Origin: GCA-2733415 sp965178655
GTDB taxonomy: Bacteria > Bacteroidota > Bacteroidia > Flavobacteriales > Flavobacteriaceae
Length of the DNA: 64,000 nucleotides
Assembly (NCBI GenBank): GCA_965178655.1
Contig: OZ238266.1
Span: 992,001-1,056,000 of the forward strand
Direction of reading: 5' to 3'
Shown here piece after piece: positions 42,425-50,828 of this stretch; positions within the stretch are counted from its first letter, which is position 1, and every line of letters begins with the position of its first letter. Made by a program: the position numbers and the translations under genes. Under the pieces are notes generated by a model that saw nothing but the letters and a program-made list of their open reading frames with translations, was not told the origin of the DNA and searched no databases.

Positions 42425-43540
42425 TTATGAACACCCTGCCATAGTTGTAATTTTAATAGCTTCTGTTTCTGGTAGACTATCATTTCTCTCTACCACCTGC
42501 GTTACTATATTTTGTGTGATTTTTGTTAATATTTCTGAAACAGGCGTTTCGGTTTGCAAGCCTGCTGGGCGACCAATATCTCCTGCCTCACGAATACTTT
42601 GAACAATAGGTAACTCTCCTAAAAACGGCACGTTTAAATCTTTTGATAAATTTTTAGCTCCGCCTTCTCCAAAGATATAATACTTGTTTTCTGGTAATTC
42701 TGCTGGTGTAAAATACGCCATATTCTCAATTATTCCTAATACTGGCACATTTATGCTTTCTTGCTGAAACATTGCTACACCTTTTTTAGCATCTGCTAAT
42801 GCAACATTTTGTGGTGTACTTACCACTACAGCTCCTGTTATTGGTAATGCCTGCATTATTGATAGATGAATATCTCCTGTTCCTGGAGGTAAATCTAGCA
42901 ATAAGAAATCAAGTTCTCCCCATGCAGCATCAAAAATTAATTGATTTAATGCCTTGGAAGCCATTGGCCCCCTCCAAATTACTGCTTGATCTGGCTTGGT
43001 AAAAAACCCAATTGAAAGCACTTTTACACCGTAGTTTTCTACTGGCTTCATTTTTGATTTCCCATCAACAGTTTCTGCTAACGGACGAGCATCTGCAACA
43101 TCAAACATTATTGGGATTGATGGCCCATAGACATCTGCGTCTAACACACCTACCTTAAAACCCATTTTTGCTAAACTTACGGCTACATTTGCTGTAACTG
43201 TAGATTTACCTACACCACCCTTACCAGAAGAAATGGCTATGATATTTTTTACACCTGGTAGTTGCTTTCCTTTAATTTCTGGTTTTTCAGGCGCTACTAC
43301 TTTAATATTCACTTTTATCTTAGCATCTTTTGATACTGCTTCGTGTATACATTTTATAATTTCGGCTTCTGCTTTTTTGCGAGCTTGCATTGCTGGGTTA
43401 GCTATTGTAATTTCTACAACAACCTCATCTCCAAAGGTCAATACATTTTTAATTGCACCACTATCTACCATATTAGCACCCTCACCCGGAACGGTAATTT
43501 GTGTTAATGCTTCTAGTACAGATTTTCTATCAATTTTCAT
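42425..43540 (-). CDS. mrp: Mrp/NBP35-type P-loop ATPase (ApbC family), CxxC absent
   Basis: The 371-residue protein has an N-terminal DUF59 (MIP18-like) domain (about 1-85), then a deviant Walker A GKGGVGKST at 106-114, ADVYGPSIPIMF and LPPGTGDIHLSIMQ. The usual Cys pair after the ENMAYF segment is missing: it reads TPAELPENKYYIFGEGG. It may bind or pass Fe-S clusters using other ligands; Cys are at 64 and in the last three residues (GCS). A -7 box TATCTTTG (43582-43589, minus) is 40 bases upstream. Confidence 0.9.
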   Translation of the reverse strand: MKIDRKSVLEALTQITVPGEGANMVDSGAIKNVLTFGDEVVVEITIANPAMQARKKAEAEIIKCIHEAVSKDAKIKVNIKVVAPEKPEIKGKQLPGVKNIIAISSGKGGVGKSTVTANVAVSLAKMGFKVGVLDADVYGPSIPIMFDVADARPLAETVDGKSKMKPVENYGVKVLSIGFFTKPDQAVIWRGPMASKALNQLIFDAAWGELDFLLLDLPPGTGDIHLSIMQALPITGAVVVSTPQNVALADAKKGVAMFQQESINVPVLGIIENMAYFTPAELPENKYYIFGEGGAKNLSKDLNVPFLGELPIVQSIREAGDIGRPAGLQTETPVSEILTKITQNIVTQVVERNDSLPETEAIKITTMAGCS

Positions 43541-43581
43541 TTTATAATATCATTTACTGCATGTTACATGCTAGTTTTTTA

Positions 43582-43589
43582 CAAAGATA
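43582..43589 (-). promoter_or_regulatory. -7 box of the mrp-nfu promoter
   Basis: On the minus strand TATCTTTG matches TAnnTTTG, 42 bases before the mrp start codon. No clear -33 box is seen at 17-21 bases. Confidence 0.5.
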
Positions 43590-43649
43590 CATTGCTTGAA
43601 ATAATTTATCTCTTTTAGCAACAACTATTTTAACTAAAAAGTATTGTTT

Positions 43650-43976
43650 TTATAAGAGTGCTTTTGCAGGGTCCCAAAAACAATTATCTAGGTCTTGTAT
43701 TTGATTATCTTTAATTACAATTCCTTCGTTTTCAAGCAGCTGTTGCATCAAAGTAATTCCTTGAAAATGTTGTTTTCCGGTTAACAGTCCTTTTTTATTT
43801 ACCACACGATGTGCAGGGACATCTTTTGCCCCAGAAGCATTCATTGCCCAACCTACCATTCGAGCACTTTTTACAGCCCCTAAATAGTTTGCTATTGCGC
43901 CATATGAGGTTACTTTTCCTTCCGGAATTAACCGCGCTACTTCATATACCCGTTCAAAAAAATTAAGTTCGGACAT
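43650..43976 (-). CDS. alkyltransferase-like protein (MGMT family without catalytic Cys)
   Basis: The 108-residue protein is the DNA-binding domain of O6-alkylguanine transferase: GKVTSYGAIAN, ARMVGWAMNA, and where the methyl-accepting PCHRV motif is expected it has PAHRV at 54-58. Loss of the Cys makes it an ATL protein, which binds bulky O6-alkylguanine and flags it for nucleotide excision repair in studied bacteria. It starts 5 bases after the LysE gene end and is in one operon with trmB and lysE. Confidence 0.92.
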   Translation of the reverse strand: MSELNFFERVYEVARLIPEGKVTSYGAIANYLGAVKSARMVGWAMNASGAKDVPAHRVVNKKGLLTGKQHFQGITLMQQLLENEGIVIKDNQIQDLDNCFWDPAKALL

Positions 43977-43980
43977 GGTG

Positions 43981-44598
43981 CTAAAATTTTAATTTAACCA
44001 ACGCGAAAATAGCCAATACAAAAGTTAACACACTTAATACATAGTTTGTGTTTCTATCAATATTTTTGCTTTTATTAAATCGCTTAAACAGCATAATATA
44101 GGTTGTTATAGCAGAGAAACTTCCTATAACAGTAGCTGCTACAAATATAACTACATCTGTGAGCGAAAAACTAAAATTACCAGATGTTGTTAGTGTTGTA
44201 CACACAAAACTATAAAATGGTATAGGAAACACATTTAATACTGAAAATATAATTCCCTTTACAAACAGTCGTGTTTTTCTGTGTACTACAATTTTTTTAG
44301 GTTTAGATTTTACTCTTGTTGAGAAAAAAAAGTATAGTGCCAAACAAAAAAAAACAACAACTCCTATTTCCTGAATAATACCCAATTCTTTTGCCGACAA
44401 GTCTAAATACTCTGTAATTAACACTGCAACACTAGCTTGTGCAGCAATAACAACACAGGCGCCTAAGGTAAATATTAAGGCGCGTCTGCGGCCTTGTGCA
44501 GCGCTTATTTTTGCAGCATTTACATTAATGATTCCAGGAGGAAGCACGCCAAAGAACGACCATGTAAAGCAATACAAAAACAAGATTGACAAGTGCAT
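43981..44598 (-). CDS. LysE family translocator
   Basis: This 205-residue protein has six membrane helices and the N-terminal signature FGVLPPGIINVNAAKISAAQ with a Pro-Gly pair, as in LysE/RhtB amino acid exporters. The substrate is not predictable. It is cotranscribed with trmB (1 base between) and the ATL gene, a grouping with no obvious common function. The C-terminus is basic in the cytoplasm. Confidence 0.85.
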   Translation of the reverse strand: MHLSILFLYCFTWSFFGVLPPGIINVNAAKISAAQGRRRALIFTLGACVVIAAQASVAVLITEYLDLSAKELGIIQEIGVVVFFCLALYFFFSTRVKSKPKKIVVHRKTRLFVKGIIFSVLNVFPIPFYSFVCTTLTTSGNFSFSLTDVVIFVAATVIGSFSAITTYIMLFKRFNKSKNIDRNTNYVLSVLTFVLAIFALVKLKF

Positions 44599-44599
44599 T

Positions 44600-45274
44600 T
44601 TATTGTATTTTAAATTTAATATAGGTAATGGCTTTATCTACTGCCAAATATTGTTTCTCGTAAAATGTTTGAATGGCAGTTACTTCTTCCGGAGCGCCTT
44701 CGTTATGATATACATTATGATTAGCATACAACACATCGTGCTTAGCGCCATGAAGCAACCCTAAGGTATAGCCATGCATAAATTCACTATCGGTTTTTAA
44801 ATGCACTACACCTGTTTCATGCAATACTTGTTTGTATTTTTCTAAAAACGTTTCGTTTGTTAAACGGTGTTTGGTACGCTTATATTTTATTTGAGGATCC
44901 GGGAAGGTTATCCATATTTCGCTTACTTCGTTTTCTGCAAATAAGCCTGTTATTAGTTCTATTTGCGTTCTAATAAAAGCTACATTATTCATGCTGTTTT
45001 CTGTAGCGGTTTTAGCGCCTCTCCAGAAACGAGCACCTTTAATATCAATTCCTACAAAATTCTTGTTTGGAAAACGCTCTCCTAAACTTACAGAATACTC
45101 TCCTTTTCCGCAACCAAGCTCTAAAACTATAGGGTTGTTGTTTTTAAAAAACTTGTCGTTCCATTGTCCTTTTAAGGCAAAATTACCTGAAACAATTTCT
45201 TCTCGTGTTGGCTGAAATACGTTTTCAAAGGTATCGTTTTCTCTAAATCTTTTCAGTTTATTTTTACTTCCCAC
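44600..45274 (-). CDS. trmB: tRNA (guanine-N7-)-methyltransferase
   Basis: The 224-residue protein has the class I MTase fold with SAM-binding LELGCGKGEYSVSLG and the TrmB-specific GIDIKGARFWRGAK, followed by ITFPDPQIKYKRTKHRLTNETFL, where the DPQ-K...H residues bind tRNA. It makes m7G46 in tRNAs. It heads the trmB-lysE-atl minus-strand operon. The length is normal for the family. Confidence 0.95.
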   Translation of the reverse strand: MGSKNKLKRFRENDTFENVFQPTREEIVSGNFALKGQWNDKFFKNNNPIVLELGCGKGEYSVSLGERFPNKNFVGIDIKGARFWRGAKTATENSMNNVAFIRTQIELITGLFAENEVSEIWITFPDPQIKYKRTKHRLTNETFLEKYKQVLHETGVVHLKTDSEFMHGYTLGLLHGAKHDVLYANHNVYHNEGAPEEVTAIQTFYEKQYLAVDKAITYIKFKIQ

Positions 45275-45325
45275 TCCTATATATTTTTCGACAAAAATAG
45301 CAAATTATATAATTGCTTTTGCCTT

Positions 45326-46366
45326 TTAATTGTTTTTACTTTTGGTTAGGGTAAATGAAAATTCCGACCCCACTCCGTGCTGACTTTCAATATATATTTT
45401 TTGATGATGTGCTTCTATAATATGTTTTACAATAGCCAGTCCTAACCCTGATCCACCCTCACTTCTTGCGCCACTTTTATCAATTCTATAAAAACGCTCA
45501 AACAACCGCGGTAAATGTTCTGATGCTATTCCTTCTCCATTATCAGTAACCCTTATAATTATTTTGTGTTTATTTAAAGGTTCTATACTTACTTCGGTTG
45601 TGCCATTTTCTTGTCCGTATTTAATAGAATTTACGATTAGGTTTGTGATCACCTGTCGTATTTTTTCTTTATCAGCAACTACCAAAATTGGCTTTTTGTA
45701 TTGCTTATCAAAAACCAACGACAATGTTTTCCCTTGGGCTTTAATTTCTAACAAGTCAAACACTTCTTGTATTAAATCTACAATATTAAAGGTGTCCTTT
45801 TTAAGTTTTAAATTACCTGTTTCAAGATTTGTAATTAAATCTAAGTCTTCTACTAAATAAATAAGTCTATCTACCCCTTTACTGGCACGTTTTAAATATT
45901 TTTCGTTAACATTATCATCTTTCAAAGCGCCGTCTATTAGCGTAAGAATATAACTTTGAACAGTAAATAATGGTGTTTTTAATTCGTGTGCAATATTTCC
46001 CATAAATTCTTTGCGATATTGATCGCGAATCTGAAGGGTTTCTATCTTTAGTTTATTGGCATTTGCAATTTTTTTTACATCATTGGTTAGTGCCGTAATA
46101 TCTGTAGTTATTGGCTGTTGATGAAAATTTGTTTTGTCTAATAAAGAAATGTTTTCGTAAGTGTTTTTAATTAGGCGATAAATAAATTTCTCTGAGGCAT
46201 ACTGTATTACAAACAAGCAACAAAAAAAACTTAATACAGTTACCAATGCAATTTTATACAAGGGTATTTCAGTATAAAAAAACAATAACAGCAGCAACAA
46301 TATTATTACATTAATTAACATTGAGGAATACAATGCAAAACGGTATGTTCTTTTAATTTTAATCAT
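45326..46366 (-). CDS. PhoR-like membrane sensor histidine kinase
   Basis: This 346-residue kinase has two adjacent helices (about 10-30 and 37-55), almost no periplasmic sensor, a short HAMP-like linker, HisKA with His127 in NIAHELKTPLF, and an HATPase domain (NLIVNSIKYG, DNGEGI, GGSGLGLAI). Its ATG overlaps the response regulator stop by 4 bases. Context and architecture resemble a PhoR-type stress or phosphate sensor, but the signal cannot be read from sequence. Confidence 0.92.
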   Translation of the reverse strand: MIKIKRTYRFALYSSMLINVIILLLLLLFFYTEIPLYKIALVTVLSFFCCLFVIQYASEKFIYRLIKNTYENISLLDKTNFHQQPITTDITALTNDVKKIANANKLKIETLQIRDQYRKEFMGNIAHELKTPLFTVQSYILTLIDGALKDDNVNEKYLKRASKGVDRLIYLVEDLDLITNLETGNLKLKKDTFNIVDLIQEVFDLLEIKAQGKTLSLVFDKQYKKPILVVADKEKIRQVITNLIVNSIKYGQENGTTEVSIEPLNKHKIIIRVTDNGEGIASEHLPRLFERFYRIDKSGARSEGGSGLGLAIVKHIIEAHHQKIYIESQHGVGSEFSFTLTKSKNN

Positions 46367-47049
46367 GTATTTGCTACAAATTTATACCCTACTCCTTTTA
46401 TTGTCTTAAACGACTCTTCGCCTATTTTTTCGCGCAATTTTCTAATGTGCACATCAATTGTTCTGCCACCAACAACAACATCATTTCCCCAAATAGCTGT
46501 TAGAATCTCATCTCGAGTAAATACTTTTTCTGGTGTTTCTGCCAGCAAATATAGTAGCTCAAATTCTTTTCTTGGCAAATCTATAACTACATCATTTTTT
46601 AATACCGTATAAGACTCCTTATTAACAATCAATGTTCCAATAGTTAGCATTGTCTTGCTTTTATTTGTTACAACACTTCTACGCAACAGCCCTTTTACTT
46701 TGCTTAATAATAATTTTGGTTTTATAGGCTTTGTAATATAGTCATCTGCACCTGCCTCAAATCCTGCTACCTGCGAGTATTCTTCGCCACGAGCAGTTAA
46801 AAATGTAATAACCGTGTTTGCCAATTCTGGTATCTTTCTAAGCTCTTCACAAGCTGCTATACCATCCATTTCAGGCATCATCACATCCAGAATAATTAGG
46901 CTAGGTGTTACTTTTTTAGCAAGAGCAATAGCTTCTACTCCGTTGCTTGCCGTAAACACTTCATAGCCGCCTGCTGTTAAATTATAACCTATAATTTCTA
47001 AAATATCGGGCTCATCATCTACTAATAATATGGTAGTTTTTGAATTCAT
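46363..47049 (-). CDS. PhoB/OmpR-type response regulator
   Basis: The 228-residue protein has a receiver domain with phospho-acceptor Asp55 in LIILDVMMPEMDG, Lys in the TKPIKPK segment and a C-terminal winged helix (about 130-228; DEILTAIWGNDVVVGGRTIDVHIRKLREKI). It is first in an operon with its kinase. A -7 box TATATTTG (47079-47086, minus strand) lies about 30 bases upstream. Confidence 0.94.
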   Translation of the reverse strand: MNSKTTILLVDDEPDILEIIGYNLTAGGYEVFTASNGVEAIALAKKVTPSLIILDVMMPEMDGIAACEELRKIPELANTVITFLTARGEEYSQVAGFEAGADDYITKPIKPKLLLSKVKGLLRRSVVTNKSKTMLTIGTLIVNKESYTVLKNDVVIDLPRKEFELLYLLAETPEKVFTRDEILTAIWGNDVVVGGRTIDVHIRKLREKIGEESFKTIKGVGYKFVANT

Positions 47050-47078
47050 TATAGCTTTGTTATTATTTTAATAATAGT

Positions 47079-47086
47079 CAAATATA
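47079..47086 (-). promoter_or_regulatory. -7 box of the two-component operon
   Basis: On the minus strand TATATTTG matches TAnnTTTG, about 30 bases before the response regulator start. No clear TTTG box at the expected distance. Confidence 0.5.
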
Positions 47087-47195
47087 CTACATAAATACCT
47101 TAGATATACCATTGTAGACACTAAGATAACAATAGCTTAACATTACCATATTACAGCTTAGGTTTTTCTCAGGATATTATTTCACATTTTTTTTG

Positions 47196-47203
47196 TATAT
47201 TTG
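47196..47203 (+). promoter_or_regulatory. -7 box upstream of the T9SS lamin-tail protein gene
   Basis: TATATTTG is an exact match, 36 bases before the ATG. No convincing -33 box is visible. Confidence 0.5.
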
Positions 47204-47238
47204 GTACTTTACAATTACTCAACACAAACTAAATTATT

Positions 47239-49188
47239 ATGAAAAAGAATTACTTTTTATTATTACTACTTATCGTAAGTGGTATGTCTTTTGGGCAAGT
47301 TTTTATCACAGAGCTTGCTGATCCTAATGACGATTATAATGCTCGTTATATTGAGCTTTATAATGCCGGAGCGACTGACGTTGATTTGTCTACATGGAGG
47401 ATTGACAAGTATACAAACGCCTCAGCAACTGTTTCACAAACTCTTGCACTTACTGGCACAATTACTGCCGGAGGGTTTTACATTATAGCTTCAGGTTCTG
47501 AAAACACTCTTGTTTTTGACACTTGGGGCGTTACCCCAAATCAATGGGATGGATCGGGTGGAAATGTAGCTGGGGGTAATGGGGATGACAACCTAGAGCT
47601 CTATGATGCTTCTGGACTAGTTGATCAATTTGGTGTTCCAGGAGAAGATGGTTCAGGAACTGGTCATGAATTTGAAGATGGTAGAGCCGAAAGAAAATCA
47701 TTTGTAACTTCTGGAAATACGACCTGGGATGTTAACGAATGGGATATTGATAACGATTCTGGTGGAGGTGATGGAGCACAGAACACCACAGATAGTTTTG
47801 ATCCTGGTACTTGGATAGGAACCTCAACAGGGAATTCAGCTGCTATCACAATTACTGCACCTTCTGATGGGGCAGTAATTGCTGCAGGAACAACCGCTGC
47901 TACTATTAGCGTAAATGTTGCAAACTTTACAGTTGATCAAGCTGGTGGTTCTGGCGACGGACATATTCACTGGACTGTAGATGGTGTTGACCAAGCTATG
48001 AAATACGATACTTTAGATGAAAGCATTACTGTTACAGATGGTGGGTCATACACTGTAGTAATGACTTTAGTAGACAATAGTCATGTAGCACTAGACCCCG
48101 TAGTAAGTAGTACAACTACATTTACCGTTGCCTATCCTTGTGATTTGCAATTAGGAACAATTACAACCACTTGTGATGCTACTACTAATGGCACAGACAC
48201 TTACACTACAACTATTGATTATACTGGCGGAGGAAGCTCTATTTACACGATTGATACTGCTAGCAACGGAACTATTGCCGGAGACGACCCCTCTACAGTA
48301 GCTACTGGAACTATTAGCATTAGCGGCATTACTGAAGGCGTAGATTTTACCACAACAGTAACTGGAGATACTGCTAATAGCAGCTGTAATATTACCCGTA
48401 ATATTACAAGTCCTGTTTGCGTTGTATCTACTTGTGCAAATGCCGGTGATATTATTATTACAGAAATTATGCAAAACCCAAGTGCTGTTGGTGACAGTTA
48501 TGGTGAATACTTTGAAGTTTACAATACGACTACAGCTGCTATTGATATGCAAGGATGGCAAGTCGTAGACCTTACTAGTACTAGTGAAGGCTTTACCATA
48601 GCCTCATCTGTTGTAGTGCCTGCATTGGGATATGCTGTGTTTGTAGGTAATGGCGATATTTCTTTAAACGGAGGTGTTACTGCAGATTATGCTTATGATG
48701 GCACCAGTACTTATTTAGGAAATAGTTCAGATGAACTTTCTATTCAATGTTCTGGAAATGTTATTGACGAAGTATTATGGGATAATGGCACTACATTCCC
48801 TGACCCTACAGGAATAAGTATGGAATTATCTACCAATGCTTTTACAGCAACGGATAATGATCTAGGTTCTAATTGGGGTGCTGCTACTGCCGCTTATGGC
48901 GATGGAGACTTAGGAACTCCTGGAACAGTAAATAATTTTCTTTCTATTGCAGATAATGTAATTGAAGGATTTACTATATTTCCAAACCCTACAAATACCA
49001 CCTACATACAAATTACTACCGCTAGTAGTAATAGCAAACAAGTACGTGTTTTTGATATGTTAGGAAAGAAAATCATTGACAAAAACATACAACATCAATT
49101 AAATATTTCAGCATTACAAGCTGGGATATATATTATTAAAGTAACGGTTGACGGACAATCTGCAACCAAACGTTTAATTGTACAATAA
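47239..49188 (+). CDS. type IX secreted protein with two lamin-tail domains and sorting tail
   Basis: The 649-residue protein has a signal peptide (about 1-19, ending MSFGQ). A first lamin-tail domain (about 20-160) begins VFITELADPNDDYNARYIELYN. An Ig-like region follows (about 200-300), then a Thr/Ser/Cys-rich region. A second lamin-tail domain (about 400-545) begins IIITEIMQNP. The C-terminus is a type A T9SS sorting domain (about 575-649; FTIFPNPTNTTYIQI...GIYIIKVTVDG), so the protein is exported through the T9SS and released or anchored on the cell surface. The role of the lamin-tail domains is probably binding or attachment. Confidence 0.92.
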   Translation: MKKNYFLLLLLIVSGMSFGQVFITELADPNDDYNARYIELYNAGATDVDLSTWRIDKYTNASATVSQTLALTGTITAGGFYIIASGSENTLVFDTWGVTPNQWDGSGGNVAGGNGDDNLELYDASGLVDQFGVPGEDGSGTGHEFEDGRAERKSFVTSGNTTWDVNEWDIDNDSGGGDGAQNTTDSFDPGTWIGTSTGNSAAITITAPSDGAVIAAGTTAATISVNVANFTVDQAGGSGDGHIHWTVDGVDQAMKYDTLDESITVTDGGSYTVVMTLVDNSHVALDPVVSSTTTFTVAYPCDLQLGTITTTCDATTNGTDTYTTTIDYTGGGSSIYTIDTASNGTIAGDDPSTVATGTISISGITEGVDFTTTVTGDTANSSCNITRNITSPVCVVSTCANAGDIIITEIMQNPSAVGDSYGEYFEVYNTTTAAIDMQGWQVVDLTSTSEGFTIASSVVVPALGYAVFVGNGDISLNGGVTADYAYDGTSTYLGNSSDELSIQCSGNVIDEVLWDNGTTFPDPTGISMELSTNAFTATDNDLGSNWGAATAAYGDGDLGTPGTVNNFLSIADNVIEGFTIFPNPTNTTYIQITTASSNSKQVRVFDMLGKKIIDKNIQHQLNISALQAGIYIIKVTVDGQSATKRLIVQ

Positions 49189-49209
49189 AACACACATTAT
49201 TCAACACTA

Positions 49210-49241
49210 ATAACGCACGCTAAAAGCGTGCGTTATTTTTT
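49210..49241 (+). terminator. rho-independent terminator after the T9SS protein gene
   Basis: ATAACGCACGCT and AGCGTGCGTTAT pair over 12 bp and are followed by seven T residues. Confidence 0.93.
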
Positions 49242-49266
49242 TGCTTAAAAGTCATTTTAAAAAACG

Positions 49267-49274
49267 TATTTTTG
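49267..49274 (+). promoter_or_regulatory. -7 box of the DUF4286-rsmA operon
   Basis: TATTTTTG matches TAnnTTTG and is 19 bases before the DUF4286 start, giving a very short leader. Confidence 0.5.
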
Positions 49275-49293
49275 CCAAAAAGAATTTAGACAC

Positions 49294-49608
49294 ATGATTA
49301 TTTATAACGTCACCATAAATGTAGAAGATAGTATTCATTACGACTGGCTATTTTGGATTAAACCACACATTAAAGAAGTACTTGCTACTGGAAAATTTAC
49401 ATCCGCAAAATTTACCAAAATTTTAGCTAAGGAAGATATGGAGGGCACCAACTACTCTATTCAATACACTGCTAAGAACGAAGAAGACTTACAAGACTAC
49501 TACAACAACTACGCAGCAAAACTACAAAAAAATGGTATTAAAAAGTTTGGCACAAAAATGCTTGCCTTTAGAACTGAATTACAACTTATAGAAGAATTTC
49601 ATGCCTAA
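49294..49608 (+). CDS. DUF4286 family protein
   Basis: This 104-residue protein has the DUF4286 pattern: IIYNVTINVEDSIHYDWLFWIKPHI, then TNYSIQY and the acidic-aromatic DYYNNYAAKL segment, in a ferredoxin-like alpha/beta layout. The family is common in Bacteroidetes, often near rsmA, and has no known function. It overlaps the next gene by 8 bases and is probably cotranscribed through rsmA. Confidence 0.85.
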   Translation: MIIYNVTINVEDSIHYDWLFWIKPHIKEVLATGKFTSAKFTKILAKEDMEGTNYSIQYTAKNEEDLQDYYNNYAAKLQKNGIKKFGTKMLAFRTELQLIEEFHA

Positions 49609-50017
49609 AAAATTTACTGCTACATACCTGTATATTTTAAAATCTGTATTACTATTTGCACTAGTTATTACAGCCGTTATTATGTTTAATTTTTTAATGA
49701 TGTTGCTTAATGCTTTAATACCAATCTGGCTATTTTATATCTTAAACGGTATTTTTGTATTATTTACATTAGTCTTTTTGTTTATGCAACTCACAAACAA
49801 GAAACCTGTTTTTATTTTTGATGACCTCGGATTTACTTACAAAAGAAAACACTTTAAATACCAAAACATTAAACATTTTATTCCTACTAAAGGCGGTAGT
49901 GAACCTGAAATAGTTTTTCACGACAACAGTACTCAAGTTATTGAATTGTCATGGTTTCTTAAAAAAGATAGCGAAGCAATAGAACAAATTATCACATCAA
50001 ACATCAAAAATGGATAA
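49601..50017 (+). CDS. hypothetical two-helix membrane protein
   Basis: The 138-residue protein has two N-terminal membrane helices (about 8-32 and 38-64), then a soluble part (about 70-138) with alternating strands (KPVFIFDDLGFTYKRKHFKY). The layout resembles a small PH-like or YcxB-like domain protein, but I do not recognise the family. It overlaps DUF4286 by 8 bases and rsmA by 8 bases, so all three form one operon. Confidence 0.75.
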   Translation: MPKKFTATYLYILKSVLLFALVITAVIMFNFLMMLLNALIPIWLFYILNGIFVLFTLVFLFMQLTNKKPVFIFDDLGFTYKRKHFKYQNIKHFIPTKGGSEPEIVFHDNSTQVIELSWFLKKDSEAIEQIITSNIKNG

Positions 50018-50789
50018 GGTACGCGCAAAAAAACACTTAGGACAACATTTTTTAAAAGACGAAACTATTGCCCAACAAATAGCCGACTCTCTTAGTTTAC
50101 AAGGCTACAGTAAAGTACTTGAAATTGGCCCTGGAATGGGCGTGTTAACCAAGTATCTTTTAGATAAAAAAACCGACACCTACGTTATTGAAATAGATAG
50201 TGAGTCCGTTAGTTACCTACAGGCACACTATTTAAAACTCTCTAATAAAATCATAGAACAAGATTTTTTAAAATATAACTTAAACAGTGTTTTTAACAAC
50301 GAACCTTTTGCAATAATTGGTAACTTTCCATACAATATATCTACGCAAATTGTTTTTAAAACATTGGAAATGAGAGACCAAATTCCAGAGTTTTCAGGAA
50401 TGTTTCAGAAAGAAGTTGCACAACGAATTTGTGCCACACACGGTAATAAAACTTACGGAATTCTCTCCGTACTAGCCCAAGCTTTTTATATTGCAGAGTA
50501 TCTATTTACAGTACCTCCAACAGTATTTAACCCTCCTCCAAAAGTAGATTCTGGAGTAATGCGGCTAACTAGAAAAGAAAATTTTACACTACCATGTAAT
50601 GAAAAACTCTTTTTTAGAGTCGTAAAAACAGCCTTTCAACAACGTCGAAAAACACTTAGAAACAGCTTAAAAATCTTTGGACTACCAGACAGCATTAAAA
50701 GCATGGATGTGTTTAACAAACGTCCTGAACAACTCGCTGTTAGTGAATTTATTGACTTAACATGCTTGCTTGAAAAAAACTGTTTTTAG
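50010..50789 (+). CDS. rsmA: 16S rRNA (adenine1518/1519-N6)-dimethyltransferase
   Basis: The 259-residue enzyme has the N-terminal KKHLGQHFLKD, SAM motif VLEIGPGMGVLTKYLL, and the catalytic GNFPYNIST (NxPY type), then FQKEVAQRI and the basic C-terminal FQQRRKTLRNSL. It dimethylates two adenines in helix 45 of 16S rRNA and acts in late small-subunit assembly; loss gives kasugamycin resistance in studied bacteria. It is the last gene of the operon starting at 49294. Confidence 0.97.
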   Translation: MDKVRAKKHLGQHFLKDETIAQQIADSLSLQGYSKVLEIGPGMGVLTKYLLDKKTDTYVIEIDSESVSYLQAHYLKLSNKIIEQDFLKYNLNSVFNNEPFAIIGNFPYNISTQIVFKTLEMRDQIPEFSGMFQKEVAQRICATHGNKTYGILSVLAQAFYIAEYLFTVPPTVFNPPPKVDSGVMRLTRKENFTLPCNEKLFFRVVKTAFQQRRKTLRNSLKIFGLPDSIKSMDVFNKRPEQLAVSEFIDLTCLLEKNCF

Positions 50790-50793
50790 CAGG

Positions 50794-50824
50794 TTTGTGG
50801 CTTTGCATTAAAAAAGTATCTTTG
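50794..50824 (+). promoter_or_regulatory. promoter of mgtE
   Basis: TTTG (50794-50797) is followed after 19 bases by TATCTTTG (50817-50824). The start of transcription would be near 50829, the A of the mgtE ATG, so the message may be leaderless. Confidence 0.8.
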
Positions 50825-50828
50825 TATT

